Source of the DNA: Dillenia suffruticosa
Lineage: Eukaryota; Streptophyta; Magnoliopsida; Dilleniales; Dilleniaceae
Direction of reading: 5' to 3'
Length of the DNA stretch: 64,000 nucleotides
Assembly (NCBI GenBank): GCA_033439265.1
Contig: JAVTVX010000002.1
Coordinates: 13,622,174-13,686,173 of the forward strand
Part shown: positions 22,720 through 34,149 of the stretch, one piece after another
Layout: each line of letters begins with the position of its first letter
Numbering within the stretch: position 1 is the stretch's first letter
Translations under genes and position numbers: made by a program
The notes under the pieces: generated by a model
The model's input: the letters and a program-made list of their open reading frames with translations, nothing else
Database searches by the model: none
What the model was told of the DNA's origin: nothing

Positions 22720-24474
22720 AATCTACTCATCAAGTGGCGAGAGAAGTCTATCAGAATGGTGAGCTAATGTGTCGCTCATATATGAAAAATTTGACCTGAT
22801 ATCTATAAAAATGCAGGCGTCGATACCAAATATTTGCATGGTACCTAAAGATAGGAAAAAGATTAAAGATATTTAAAATGCAAAGAAAAGTAGACAAATT
22901 TATATATATATCAAATTAGTTAAGTTTCTAAAACTTTAACTAGTCAGTACATTGACATCATGATATACAAAAAACTCATACAAAAGTACAACAAAAGTAC
23001 TACACTTAGGGATCTGTGGGAGGATTACCCATAATAATATCAGGGTTTGTCTGTGCATCATCCTGTGTCATCGCAAACACACGAGTCTAGGCCCTAGGCT
23101 GCTATTGCTATGGTTCTGGTACTGTATTATCCCGGCTGCAGTCTGAGGACCTGTAAGAGCTGAATGCGCAGGTGCCCCCTGCTGGTCTGTGCCAGAAGTA
23201 CCAGTACGACTCTGCAAAGTCGATCCTTCTCAACCTAAATCTGGGCAGACACTCCTAATGTAACCTTGTTTCCCACACTGGAAGCAAATAACTGGTATTC
23301 TACATGTCCCAAAGGCATGGTGGCTGCCGCATTTATGACAGAAAGGCTATTTCTGTGTAGTAGACTACGTAGAGACACTAGAGGCTGGTGCCCCAAAACC
23401 CTGTGGTCGAGACCCCTGTACTGGTCTTGCTAGTCTGAAGCTAAAAGAACCTCTGGGACATCCAAAACCTCTACCCCTCTTCGAAGACTGTCCCTCTTAT
23501 GACCCAGTCTTCCTCTTTTGGTGTCTCTCCTCTGTTTAGCCTCAGCTCGGATGATCTCCTATACTCGATATGCTGAATCAATCACCTCTGATAGTATAAA
23601 AGAGGAAGTCACTGTCATATATTTTCTGATAATCAATTGGAGGGTATCTTCAAACTTGAACCTCAACTGAGCTGGTATAGCAATGTCGGGGACAAAAGCT
23701 GCTAGTCGTCTAAGCTCAGCCTTGTACTCTGAAACTGACCTCGTCCCTTGGCGTAAGTGTAAGAACTCCGTCCTCATCCGGTCCTACTGGAACGGGGTGA
23801 AATATCTGCGGTCGAACTCTCGTAGAAAGTCCTCACACCATAGGGTCTGTGTAGTACTGTCACGGAAAGCCTCCCACCACGAGAGGGCATTTCAGTCGAG
23901 GAGTCTATCAACAACTCTCAATATGAGCTCCTCTAACAACACCAATCTGTAAGGATCCTACTAATCCTGTTGATGCAGTGCTTCGCCGCTACGGCATCAC
24001 TGGATCCTGAAAATTCTGTGCATCCGAGCTGCCGAGACTTTTTCACCAACTGAGTGAGCTCGTGGATAAACCTCAAAGTAGCCGACGTCTCATCGATTGG
24101 AGTAGAAACAGAAGGGCCAACCACCGAAGGTGGAATTGGTGCCGTAGGTGCAGGTACGGCCGCAGGTGTAGGTACGGCCGCAGGTACGGTCGCTAGAGTC
24201 TGTAGTGGAGGTGGTGGCATCTGCGCCCCATATCTACTATACCACTCCTGCCACTACCTTAACGCATCGAGTGGTGGCGGAAGAATCTCGGCTGTACCAG
24301 CCAGTGGAGCTGCTGGGGTGGCACTAGAGAAGGTACATTAGTAGAAGAATCACCCTCCGGTACTCGTGGAGCCTCAAGTGCCCTAGAAACCTCAGGCACT
24401 GAGGGACTCTCCAGTGGTGCACCGTGCCTACCACGTTTAGGCGACATAATTTTGCAAAGAGAGTATCGTTTCAT
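22720..24474 (-). pseudogene. Chromovirus gag, decayed
   Basis: The probable start is near 24444-24474 ('MSPKRGRHGAPLESP'). A Pro/Ala-rich stretch follows (23933-24220). The retrotransposon gag core at 23559-23777 reads 'EFLHLRQGTRSVSEYKAELRRLAAFVPD'. Zinc-knuckle-like segments lie at about 23250-23345: 'CFQCGKQGYIRSVC' carries Tyr where the CCHC knuckle needs His. The segments are in different frames. Confidence 0.78.
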
Positions 24475-24730
24475 TAGATATAATCAAAGATTAGAGTTAG
24501 TTACCGGGTAACTAACCCCCTAAAAATAGAATTCGAGTTATGAATGAAGGCATCCGAATGCGTAATCATTGAATGTATAACTTGTATATCGTACCCTTTA
24601 CAATAAATGATCTTATATACCTATGACCGTATACGATACTTTAAATGACCGTATGAAACTCTCTAATGCATTGATAACTTTTAAACGTACTTGGGAAGAC
24701 TTTTACTACTATTTTTTCTCTAACCTAGAT

Positions 24731-24743
24731 ACTCTGATACCAA
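24731..24743 (-). other. Chromovirus primer binding site
   Basis: On the minus strand this reads TTGGTATCAGAGT, close to the TGGTATCAGAGC complement of the plant initiator tRNA-Met 3' end. It lies a few bases inside the 5' LTR, exactly where minus-strand DNA synthesis would be primed. Confidence 0.85.
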
Positions 24744-24749
24744 TAGAAC

Positions 24750-27043
24750 TATCACGCCCCGAACTGGGGTCGTGAGCAGCCGCCCATTATCCCGAATGCC
24801 GGCTGTAGTTTTATAGAAAATCGGACAAAATCTCCTCATAAATCGGAGGTCTCCCATGTACAAATAAACCTGTATAATTTAAAATTATCCTGTAAATAAA
24901 ATAAAATTGTCATCCCGATCTCACAACAACCCACCAACCACAGCAGACATCCAGAACAACGCCAGACTATATAAATTACCAACAATCCTAGTCACAAACC
25001 TCTCCTGTTATACCCAACTAAAACATGAGAAGCCGCCACACTGAACTGGCCTAAGTTTTATATAATTTACAATCAATTTTCCCAAATTAACATTTAAACA
25101 CTACAATTTGCCTCAATACAAATGAAATATGAGAGTTTCACAATTTAATATACATAAATTATACAGTCAATCCCAAATAAATAAATGGTCAACTACGGAT
25201 CTCAAGGTCAAGACCTCACAGGGTCGAAAATAAAAATACTGAGCTCATATCTTAATTTAATTTAAATCTCACAGTCAAAAAACATTCAAATCCGCCAATG
25301 AGCTACCAAATCCTGTAGAGCCGAAGCGTCGCTCTAGCACAATAATCTTGTCTGAGGAGGGAAAGAAGAGGGGTGAGCATCAAGGAAAATATCCAGTGAG
25401 TGAGGGGATTAATCTCAAGTACTAATAGTATAGGTGAACATTGGAGTGTCAAATAATATCATTCATAACCAATAATTCAAATTTTTATAATAAATCATGA
25501 TATGTTCGCTAAAATGAACTCATTTAATCATTCACACGTTAACATACATATATACATCCATTTAAAATCAAGTAGATCATAGAGCAAGCCGAAAGGATCC
25601 TGGCAAAGGTCAACCATGACCAACGACAGGCATATCGAAGGTTTTATTATACATAAAGTTCAAAAGTCGCTCTCTACCATGACGTTGACCATGAGTTCGC
25701 TGGGACTAGCTCATCATCGTGTATAAGACCCTACCCGATGCTAGACGGTGGCGTCACACACGTCCTCTCTCTTACTTGGATTCAACCGGTCGCGTTTATA
25801 GCCATTAGAAATATGACGTTTGCGGATACCTCCTGCAGAAGCGTATTCGGGCAACCCGGTGCCTCTACAAACGCATTTCGTAGCTACGGAATCAATCAAA
25901 TAATGTCATATCATCATATCATCTCAAGCTAGTAGGCATCCAACCTACATAACCAAATCATCTCATCATATCCTCAAAACAATTCAAATCCGTATGTCAA
26001 TATATTTCATCGAAATCATTTAAATTCAACAAAACAATGCAATGGTAGTATAGAAAACATTCCATTTGTCAAATCGTGGCACAATTTCATTTCATTCCAA
26101 ACATGGATACATAATCGTAGAAAACATAAGTATGACACTCCAATAATCACAAAACAGATTTGAATTTGAATTCCATACGTCGAAACAATGCATATCAAAA
26201 ACATGTTTTATTAAAAACACAATAAAATCATGTTTCACTATTTCATGCAAGAGATTAGGGTCCCACTCACATTCTAGGGAGGGCGGTCACTCCCTATTTT
26301 CCAGAATCAAACCAAATTGACTCCTCGAATCTCCAAGAAAGTCAACCTAATCAGATTATCACAATTGTCATCAAATTTTCAATTATTTTTAGGGTTCATC
26401 ATCTTTCCTAAGTTTATATAAATCTTAATTTCTCAATTTATAAATATACATCAATGTTTTCTTAAAGGTATTGAAATCTAAATTTGATAAAATTTATTTC
26501 AAATATTGAAGAGATCGCATTTCTCTCACCTAGAGTTTTCTTAAATCTTAGATCTAACTTTCGTTCGTCCGTCGAATTGGTTTAAAACCTGTAATATTTT
26601 CAAATTTGAATATATTAGCAACTAACTCAAATTCTAAATAGCAAACCTTAAGACTACAACCAACATAGCCATTACCTGCAATGAAGAAACCGCGACCTAG
26701 GGTTTCTGCGGAGACTGCAAGTGAGCTCTCGAAGGAAACGACTAGTCGCGGGCTCACGGACTAGTGGGCTAGACTGCAGTCTCGCGCTCGTGGGTTGAGC
26801 GCGCTAGTGGGCTGGAGCGCGCTCGTTCGCAGGCGCGCGCTCGTGCACATGTGTGCTCCCGAGCAGGCGCGCGTTTGCGCTCACGCTGTGGAGCGCTGGC
26901 GGAAGATCGCGCGTAGTGGCGCACTCGCGTGCACAAGGAGGATCGCGCTCGCGCGAGGAGGCTATGCTCGCGGGGAGGCTGGAGTAGCGGTGGAGAGGGA
27001 GGAAGGTGAGGAGGCCGCGGGAAGGAGAAGAGGCGGAGAGAGG

Positions 27044-27074
<31 letters not shown>

Positions 27075-27198
27075 GAAGAGAGAGAGAGAGGGAAAAAGAG
27101 AAAGAGATTAGGGCTAAAAGCCCTAATCCAATTTGGAGGGGGTGCTGCGTTTTTGTCGAAACGCAGTACTTCCCTCTTCCCTTTTTTTTTAAAGTTTG

Positions 27199-27239
<41 letters not shown>

Positions 27240-27485
27240 CATACATACATATTTATATATATATTTTTTACATCCACATTTCGCTAGCTTGCGAATTTCA
27301 TAAAAATGAGGTTCGCTACGATTTACAGATACGACAACTTAAATTATATCAAAAATTAAATTTAAAGACCCCAAAATTAAAAATCAATATAAATAAAAAT
27401 TTCTTTATATATATAACTGAGAAATATTTTATTTACTTTTTGAATAGGAGTACAGTAATACAGACACAGCAGTGTCGGTATTACA
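24750..27485 (-). repeat. Chromovirus 5' LTR
   Basis: The 2736-bp partner of 16688-19425 ends GGTATTACA at 27485. It repeats the same internal order: GC-rich segment (about 26750-27000), (GA)n tract (about 27025-27100), 'ttagggctaaaagccctaa' (about 27107-27126) and an AT/ATAC microsatellite (about 27203-27250). The last differs in length from the other LTR. Confidence 0.88.
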
Positions 27486-28293
27486 TTAACAATTCCAAAA
27501 TAATTATAAACATTAAATATAGAGATTAAATAAATATCCATAAATATCAAACAAATAAAATCACTTAAATTTCACAATTATTATTTATCAAGATTTTAAT
27601 AATTTTTTGACTAGAAAAATCAATTAAAAACAAAGTATGAAAAAAAAAACTCACTAAATGATTTATTGCTTCCTAAATAATGTTCAATGACACAATAAAT
27701 CAAATGAACTCCCACGGCTAGAGCCTTTCTCCTCTACAAAAAGAATGTCTCCTCTCCGATTCAAGGAGTAAAGAATGTGCTCCCTAGGCTGCCGACTACT
27801 GCTGCCCCCTTTGGGGCTGCACATCCAAAGTGCCTCCAAAAATCAAGAATAAAGAGAATATATATAGGTAGTCTCTTGCTAACCCTAAATAACTATTAAA
27901 TAAATAAAAAATAAACATCCTAAAGATAATATTTTAAAAGATTTACATATTTAAAAATTCATTTTCCTAAAAATTAGGAATGAAATAAATATTTTCAATA
28001 TCTTAAATTCTATCCCAATTTCTTCTTGAGTGTGCAATTGGGAAATGAATTTTTTTACTGCTTTAAATCTTGCATTGTCTCTTGAAATCCACGTGCCCAC
28101 GTGCTAATGAAAGAGCATTGCTATCCAATTTTTCATGCTTTGCAAAATTGCTCCACTTTAGCTTATTTTTCTTCATTTTCAGTAATAAATCTCTTCCTAA
28201 ATCAAATGTCACAAAATATAAATATTAGTGTAATATTTATTGAAAAATAATACAAAATCAATCGTAAATATTACACTCATTTAATCTCTATCA

Positions 28294-29310
28294 AATATTC
28301 TTCAATGCTGTTTTTACCTTAGGCTTTTGTTAAGATTTATGTTCATAAAAATGAAAAAAAAAAATTCAATTCAAAAATATCCATTTGGGCTATTGTCCCG
28401 TAGATTAAATTTTATGGTATTTTTAATGTTGATTTTTTTTTATTTGCAATTTTTTCATTATATCATGGTTTTATTAAGTTTGTACAAATAAAGGAATATT
28501 GGTTGTAAAATTATATATTTTTTTGTTTCAAAATGCAAAATCAAATTACCATCGTATACTTTTTATTCCCAAATTTTGAATTCAAAATCTAATTAAGAGA
28601 TCTTGTTATCTTACTCACTATATCAACTATCTGTTGATCTTCAAATTACACTCTGTTTAGTTGTAAAGTTCTATAGGCAAAGTTCTATAGGCCAATGGAT
28701 ACTTTTTAGTGGGTTAAAGAATTATATCTCTTAACCAAATTTCGGTTTCAAAATTTGAGAATGAAAAATATATTGAGTCTAATAATATTCAGATTGAATT
28801 TATCAAAAATATAATTTTTAATATCGATCCGTTATTAAAAAAAAATCGATAAATCACAACCCCTTTCTTTTGGTCTTTTGAGGGGGAAAAAACATCCGAA
28901 AAATAAGGCCCAGTGGATAACCAGAGGAAACACTAAGCCCCAAAATGGGCACCAACTAAACACAACAAAGGCCTATATACGGCACCAAGCAAAACAAAAT
29001 GAAGCCCAACAACAAAACAGAAAGCAACAGCACGGACACGCTCCCGAAGGAGTGCACGAAGCTGCTTTTCCTCCAACGGAGGTTGAGGAGTTGCTAGAGA
29101 CTTACGCTGTTGGTGTGGGCCGAGTGAGGAGGCTTCAGAAGCATCCTCCCTGATAGTCAGTTCCTGTTTGTAGTTTAGCTCTGTTTCCTTTTGCTTTCCC
29201 CATGTTCTCGTTGCTAGGGTTGTGCCCCTGCTTTTCACCAAAAAAATGCACCGATCAAATCTTTCCCCATACCCCTACCCATAAGACGCTGGCTTTTCAA
29301 CATGTGAAGT
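28294..29310. repeat. 3' module of unit A
   Basis: This resumes unit A exactly where it stopped at 7575. It is homologous to 40228-41040 of unit B and 52171-53001 of unit C, starting with 'gtttttaccttaggcttttgtt' and ending with the 'gggcacc.actaa' and 'aagcccaa' phrases. Bases about 29025-29235 have no counterpart that I see elsewhere in the window. Bases 29250-29310 begin the next 5' module ('gatcaaatctttcccc', 'aagacgctggcttttcaac'). No gene is supported. Confidence 0.75.
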
Positions 29311-29555
29311 TGTTAAAATATGAGCTGAGCATATTGTTTTGATCTACAGCATCAACAATACTACTAGTCATACCTTCATTCTGTAACAGGAGGGATCTAT
29401 TTATACAAGGTAGGAACTAATACTAACCGTCTATCTCAACTGCTCAGCTTCCAAAAATAGAATGGCTAACTAACAAACAAACTATTAAACTAACTACTTA
29501 ACAAATTAACAAACTAACTACTTGCTGAATTTAGCTCAATAACTATTTCTCAACA
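29311..29555 (-). repeat. Copia 3' LTR
   Basis: The 245-bp LTR has TGTTAAAATATGAGC at its left edge and CTATTTCTCAACA at its right. It pairs with 33898-34149. By eye there are about 15-20 differences and small indels between the two. Confidence 0.85.
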
Positions 29556-29700
29556 CTCCCCCTCAAGTTGGAGAGTGATATATATCTAGAACTCCCAATT
29601 TGGAAAGAAGATATTAGTGTTGATATGCTACCAGACCTTTTGTCATTATGTCAGCCACTTGTTCTTCTGAAGAAACATGCTTTGCAATCATGAGACCTTT

Positions 29701-31150
29701 CTAAACCTTTTCTCGAACTAGATGACAATCAATTTCTATATGTTTTGTCCTTTCATGAAATATTGGATTTGAAACAATATGTATAACAGCTTTGTTGTCA
29801 CAATATGAGTTTGCAGGTCCTAATTTTTCATATCCAAGCTCATGCAATAACCCAGTCAACCATAGTATTTCTGAGACCATAGCAGCCATGCTTCTGTACT
29901 CTACTTCAGCTGAAGATCTTGATACTGTACTTTATTTTTTTAACTTCCATGAAATAAGAGATTCACCAATTTTGATACAAAAACCTGTGATTGATCTCCT
30001 TGACATTGGACAGGATGCCCAATCTGAGTCACAATATGCAATAATCTGCATTTTGCTCGTGGATGGTAAGAAAATTTCTTGTCCTGGACTATTCTTCACA
30101 TATCGAACTATTCTTAGTGTTGCATTTAAGTGAGACTGCTTTGGTTTGTGCATAAACTGACTCAAATGCTGGACAGCAAATGTAATATCTGGTCTTGTTG
30201 TAGTTAAGTATAGCAATCTTCCAATCAATCTCTGATATCTTGAGGGATCTTTAATCAAGAGGTCTTCTTCACTAGCATGTTTGTATTTCTTACTTTCATC
30301 ATATTCCACTGTGGTCAATTTAAGATTCTGCTCCAATGGAGACTGGATTGGTTTTGACCCTGCAAGTCCTGTTTCTGAAATGAGTTCCAGAGCATACTTC
30401 CTTTGATTGAGAATTATTCCCTTATCAGATCTGACAACCTCGATACCAAGAAAGTATTTCAAGTCACTTAGGTCTTTAATTCTAAAATTTCTTTGTAATA
30501 CTTCTTTCAATTCATCAATCATCAATTTGTCATTTCCTGTTATCATCAAGTCATCTACATACACCAATAATATCACAATTCTTTCACCATTCTTCTTTGT
30601 AAAAAGTGAATAATCATGCCTCCTTTGGCAATAACCAACTTGGATTAAAGCCTAAGTTAATTTCAGGTTCCACTGGCAAGATGCTTGCATTAGACCATAT
30701 AAAGATTTATGCAATTTGTAGACCATATTGTTATTCTCCCCCTGTCTGCCAAATCCTTGTGGTAATTCTATATAAACTTCTTCAAGTAAGTCCCCTTTTA
30801 AAAAAGCATTATAAACATTCATTTGAAAGAGAGGCCACTGATAGATTGCTGCCAAAGAAATAATTGTTCTGATTGTGACCATCTTAACCACAGGAGAAAA
30901 AGTGTCAGTAAAGTTGATTCCAGGTTTCTGATTGTAGCCCTTAGCTACTAACCTTGCTTTAAACCTTTCAATCTCACCATTTGATTTATACTTGATTTCG
31001 TATACCCATTTACATCAAATTGCCACTTTTCCTGGAGGGAAGGTTACAATTTGCCATGTATGATTTTCTTCTAAAGCCTGTATTTCTGATTTCATAGCTT
31101 CTATCCATCTATTGTCTTTAATTGCTTCATGATAGGTCTATGGTTCAATG
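29701..31150 (-). pseudogene. Copia reverse transcriptase and RNase H
   Basis: From upstream: 'RTIISLAAIYQWPLFQMNVYNAFLKGDLLEEVYIELPQGF' (30652-30891), then 'ILLVYVDDLMITGND' with the catalytic YVDD. This continues through 'LKYFLGIEV', 'YQRLIGRLLYLTTTRPDI' and 'IAYCDSDWASCP' (29932-30576). RNase H ends with 'SYCDNKAVIHIVSNPIFHERTKHIEIDCHLVREK' (29701-29889). Frame breaks lie at about 30600-30650 and 29890-29930. Bases 30892-31150 still resemble the reverse transcriptase N-terminal part but contain stops. Confidence 0.85.
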
Positions 31151-31161
31151 ATGTTTGAAAT

Positions 31162-32486
31162 TTATGCAAGATATGCTTGGGTGTAAGGAGGTAAATGGCA
31201 ATATGAAACATGATTAGCAATGGAATTTGTATGGAATGTTGGTATGGATGTCAAAGAACTGCTATTGCACACATAGTCTTTTGTCCAAATAGGAGGTTTA
31301 ATGGATCGTGCAGACTTCCTGGAAGGAACAACATTTGTAGGAGCTTGAAGATCAGACATAGGGATATTCGAAACAGATGTAGGAACAATATTTGAATTAC
31401 TAACTAAATCAATATCAATTGATGATTGATTTGGAGATGAGATGTGTAGAAAATCGTAATCTAACATTGAATTTTCTATGGCTGGGAATATAGGCGAATC
31501 CTTATTTTGAAATGTAAAAGGAAATATGTTTTCATGGAAAATTACATCCCTGTTGACAAATAATGACTAACTAGATTCAGAAGTTTATATCCCTTCTGAG
31601 TTTCAGAATAGCCTAGAAGGACACAAGGCACAACTCTTGGTGCAAACTTGTCCTGCACATTTGGTATGGTTGAAAAGCATAGGCAACCAAAAACTCTCAG
31701 ATGAGAAAGATTAGGGGCTTTATGATATAGCATCTCATAAGATGTTTATCCAAAAATAATCACAGATGGAAGCCTATTTACTAAGTATGTTGCTATCAGG
31801 ATACAATCACCCCAAAATTTAACTGGTATATTTGACTGAAACTTCAGAGATCTTGCAATCTCAAGTAGATATCTATGTTTCCTTTCAGCTACCCCATTTT
31901 GCTGTGGAGTGTATGTGCATGTGCTTTGATGAATGATCCCAAGTTCATTGAACAGAGAACGATATTCAGTGTTGAAAATTTCAGTACCATTGTCTGATCG
32001 TATGGTTTGAATTTGTTTTCCAAATTGTGTCTTCACTAGACTAATGAATTGTTTAAGTGAAATGATTGCATCACTCTTAAATTTAAGTTGGAATATCCAA
32101 GTAACACGAGTATAATTATCTACTATGGTCAAGAAAAATTTGTTACCATTATGAGTTGCTGTGTGGTAAGGACCCCATATATCAATATGAACAAGGGAAA
32201 AAGGGCAAGTTGCTCAAGATATACTTATAGGGAATGGTAATCTAGTTTGCTTTGCAAGAGGACAAATTAGACATTGAGAAATGTGAAATCTGTTAACTGC
32301 ATGATCTTTTATTAAAGGAATCTGATTCATTTTGACATAAGATGCATGTCCCATGCATCTATGCCAAAGATCAGTCAGATCATGCTTTTGTGTATTCATA
32401 TAAGAGGAAGATATGTAATTTCTTGCAGTCTCCTTCACCTCAGTATACAGATATAGACTATTGTGTGCTTTACCAATCCTTTTCAC
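31162..32486 (-). pseudogene. Copia integrase region
   Basis: The zinc-binding pre-integrase part (32214-32486) shows 'LWHRCMGHAS' and 'CLICPLAKQTRLPFP'. The core (31746-32132) shows 'VDNYTRVTW', 'IRSDNGTE' and 'YTPQQNGVAERKHRYLLE', giving the D, D, E triad region. The C-terminal part (31542-31733) has 'LRVFGCLCFSTIPNVQDKFAPR' and 'LLGYSETQKGYKL'. A Ser/Thr-rich linker (31162-31467) ends in 'RKSARSIKPPIWTKDYVC', the usual join to reverse transcriptase. A stop at about 32214 and frame changes separate the pieces. Confidence 0.85.
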
Positions 32487-32504
32487 CTTCCCATTTGAGA
32501 GATC

Positions 32505-33880
32505 CTAGATGATACAGAAATTAAGGAAGAAATTGACAGAGCAATTCCAATCTTTGGTCAATTTTGAAATTGAAATGAGATTAAACCCAAACTCAGGAAC
32601 ATAAAGGACATCATTTAAACTGTGGTTTGGTGATATGATATAAGTTCCAATGTGAGTTGCTTTGCTAATGGTTCCATTAGGCAATTTAATAAGATTGGAG
32701 TTAGAAGCATATGTGGAATAAGAATCAAGGTACTTCAGATCAGATATCATGTGGCAAGTTGCACCTGTGTCCAGGATCCATGTGATATTAGAAGTAAATA
32801 AGGATTTGAAAGCCATAGCTGCAGTGTTGGCTAGTGGTTTCACTATTGAATCTTTGCTTAGTAGCTCAAGAATCTATTGATATTGAGATTGAGTGAACAT
32901 TGGAACTTGTTGAAGGTTTCTTCATCATTAGCAATCACATTCACAGCAGTTAAAACTGAACCTTTAAAGTCCTTTTTCTTGGTGAATTTGAAATCTGATG
33001 GAAATCCAATCAATCGATAACAATTTTCCCTTTTGTGTCCCTTCTTGTGGCTATTATTATAAATTCCATCAAATTTTTTCTTTGAGTTTGCTGAATAAAA
33101 GGCAACTGTTTCAATTGGATTGTTAGTCATTGTTCCTGTATAAGAGTGTTTAGATTCTTCTTGCATCAACAACATCGAGTAAGCTTGATTTATTGAAGGC
33201 AATGGAACCATTAATAGAATTTGACTTCAAATTGCACTGTAGGTTTCATTTAATCCCATCAGGAACTGCAGCAATCTCTGTTGTTGCATGCGTTGTATGT
33301 ATTCTTTTGAATTCTCACAAGAACAAGTTAGCAATGGAATTAGTGCCCCATATTCATCCCACAATAGTCAAAGCTTACCGAAATAAATTGAAATTGAGGT
33401 GCTTCCTTGTTCTATAGTTGAAATTTGTTTGTGAAGAAAGAAGATTCTAGATCCATTGATCTTATCAAATCTTTTCTTTAGATCCTTCCAAACTGAGCAT
33501 GCATTAGTAGCAAAAACAATTCCATTTGACAATTCATTTGTTACAGTGTTGAGAATCCAGGATAGAACAGTCACATTGCATCTTTCCCATTGATCATGAA
33601 GCTTTTCTGCAAAATCTTCTCTGATACAAGTACCATCCACAAAGCCTAGTTTGTTCTTTGCTAGTAAAGCAATTCGCATTGCTCTACGCCACACAATATA
33701 GTTTTTTGTCCCCGTTAATTGGTGAGATACAAGATGAATACCAGGCGTATCAGAAGAATGAAGAAATAGTGGATGATTGACATCAATATGTGAGTTTGAA
33801 TCTTCCATAGTTTCCGGCCTTTCTCTTCTTCCTGCAAGATTTTGATCTATTCGTTGCATTTTTACATAGATCTCATACAA
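32505..33880 (-). pseudogene. Copia gag and protease
   Basis: Gag begins at about 33880, with 'LVSHQLTGTKNYIVWRRAMRIALLAKNKLGFVDG' and 'WERCNVTVLSWILNTV' (33368-33880). The next piece (32858-33211) has the degenerate knuckle 'YNNSHKKGHKRENCYRLIGFP', in which the first two Cys are lost. The protease part (32505-32843) has 'NITWILDTGATCHM', the aspartic-protease active site. Stops separate all three. Confidence 0.85.
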
Positions 33881-33883
33881 AAT

Positions 33884-33897
33884 GGCTCTGATACCAG
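33884..33897 (-). other. Copia primer binding site
   Basis: The minus strand reads CTGGTATCAGAGCC, complementary to the 3' end of initiator tRNA-Met, directly inside the 5' LTR. Confidence 0.85.
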
Positions 33898-34149
33898 GTT
33901 AAAATATGAGCTGAGCATATTGTTTTGATCTACGGCATCAATAATATTGCTATAGAGTCATACCTTCATTCTGTAATAGGGGGGATCTATTTATTTATAC
34001 AAGGTAAAAACTAATACTAACCGTCTACTTCAACTGCTCAGCTTCCAAAAACAAAACGGCTAACTAATAAACAAACTATTAAACTAACTACTTAACAAAT
34101 TAACAAACTAGTTATTTGCTAAATTTAGCTCAATAACTATTTCTCAACG
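33898..34149 (-). repeat. Copia 5' LTR
   Basis: This 252-bp partner of 29311-29555 shows the same landmarks ('atgagctgagcatattgttttgatctac', 'aactgctcagcttccaaaaa'). It carries a few extra bases, including a duplicated 'ttta' near 33992. Its outer end reads CAACG instead of CAACA. Confidence 0.82.

Larger units (their letters stand above)
16688..27485 (-). mobile_element. Tekay/Del-type Ty3/gypsy chromovirus, full structure, decayed
   Basis: A 10.8-kb element is flanked by the duplication TTAAC (16683-16687 and 27486-27490). It has two LTRs of about 2.74 kb (16688-19425 is the 3' LTR, 24750-27485 the 5' LTR). A primer binding site follows the 5' LTR. On the minus strand the order is gag, protease, reverse transcriptase, RNase H, integrase, C-terminal chromodomain-like region, as expected for Ty3/gypsy chromoviruses. 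The long LTRs fit the Tekay clade. Coding regions are broken by stops and frameshifts, and the LTRs differ at roughly one base in ten by eye, so the insertion is old. Confidence 0.9.
7576..28293. mobile_element. 20.7-kb nested LTR-retrotransposon block inserted in unit A
   Basis: The block is bounded by a 5-bp target duplication AATAT (7571-7575 and 28294-28298). Units B and C show the empty site, reading 'agtaatattcttcaa' continuously (about 40228). The block begins TGGTGTGTCG and ends CTATCA, which are the two ends of one LTR family in reverse orientation. Inside are an Athila-like low-coding element, extra LTR copies in the opposite orientation, a solo LTR and a full chromovirus. All parts are itemised separately. 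Confidence 0.9.
16034..28293 (-). repeat. LTR 3, reverse orientation, split by the chromovirus
   Basis: This is the reverse complement of LTR 1: it starts TGGTGTCATC and ends CTATCA at the outer edge of the nest. Excluding the chromovirus and one copy of its target duplication (16688-27490), about 1457 bp remain. LTR 2 and LTR 3 meet almost end to end at 16028/16034, separated by five bases, forming a large inverted junction. Confidence 0.85.
29311..34149 (-). mobile_element. Ty1/copia retrotransposon, decayed
   Basis: A 4.84-kb element has short LTRs (29311-29555 and 33898-34149). Its gag-pol order on the minus strand is gag, protease, integrase, reverse transcriptase, RNase H, which defines copia. 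A primer binding site follows the right (5') LTR. A polypurine tract ('CTTGAGGGGGAG', plus-strand about 29556-29567) abuts the left LTR. The putative target duplication is GAAGT (29306-29310) versus TAAGT (34150-34154), one mismatch. The coding region is split into about ten pieces by stops and frameshifts. Confidence 0.9.

Noticed and set aside
26795..27529. A 244-codon open frame with RERERE and YIYIYI stretches
   Set aside because: It crosses the (GA)n and (TA)n tracts of the other chromovirus LTR and runs past the LTR end into unrelated DNA. It is simple sequence.
28878..29241. Two overlapping open frames of about 90-100 codons in the unit A tail
   Set aside because: No recognisable domain, they overlap on opposite strands, and the equivalent DNA in units B and C does not keep them open.
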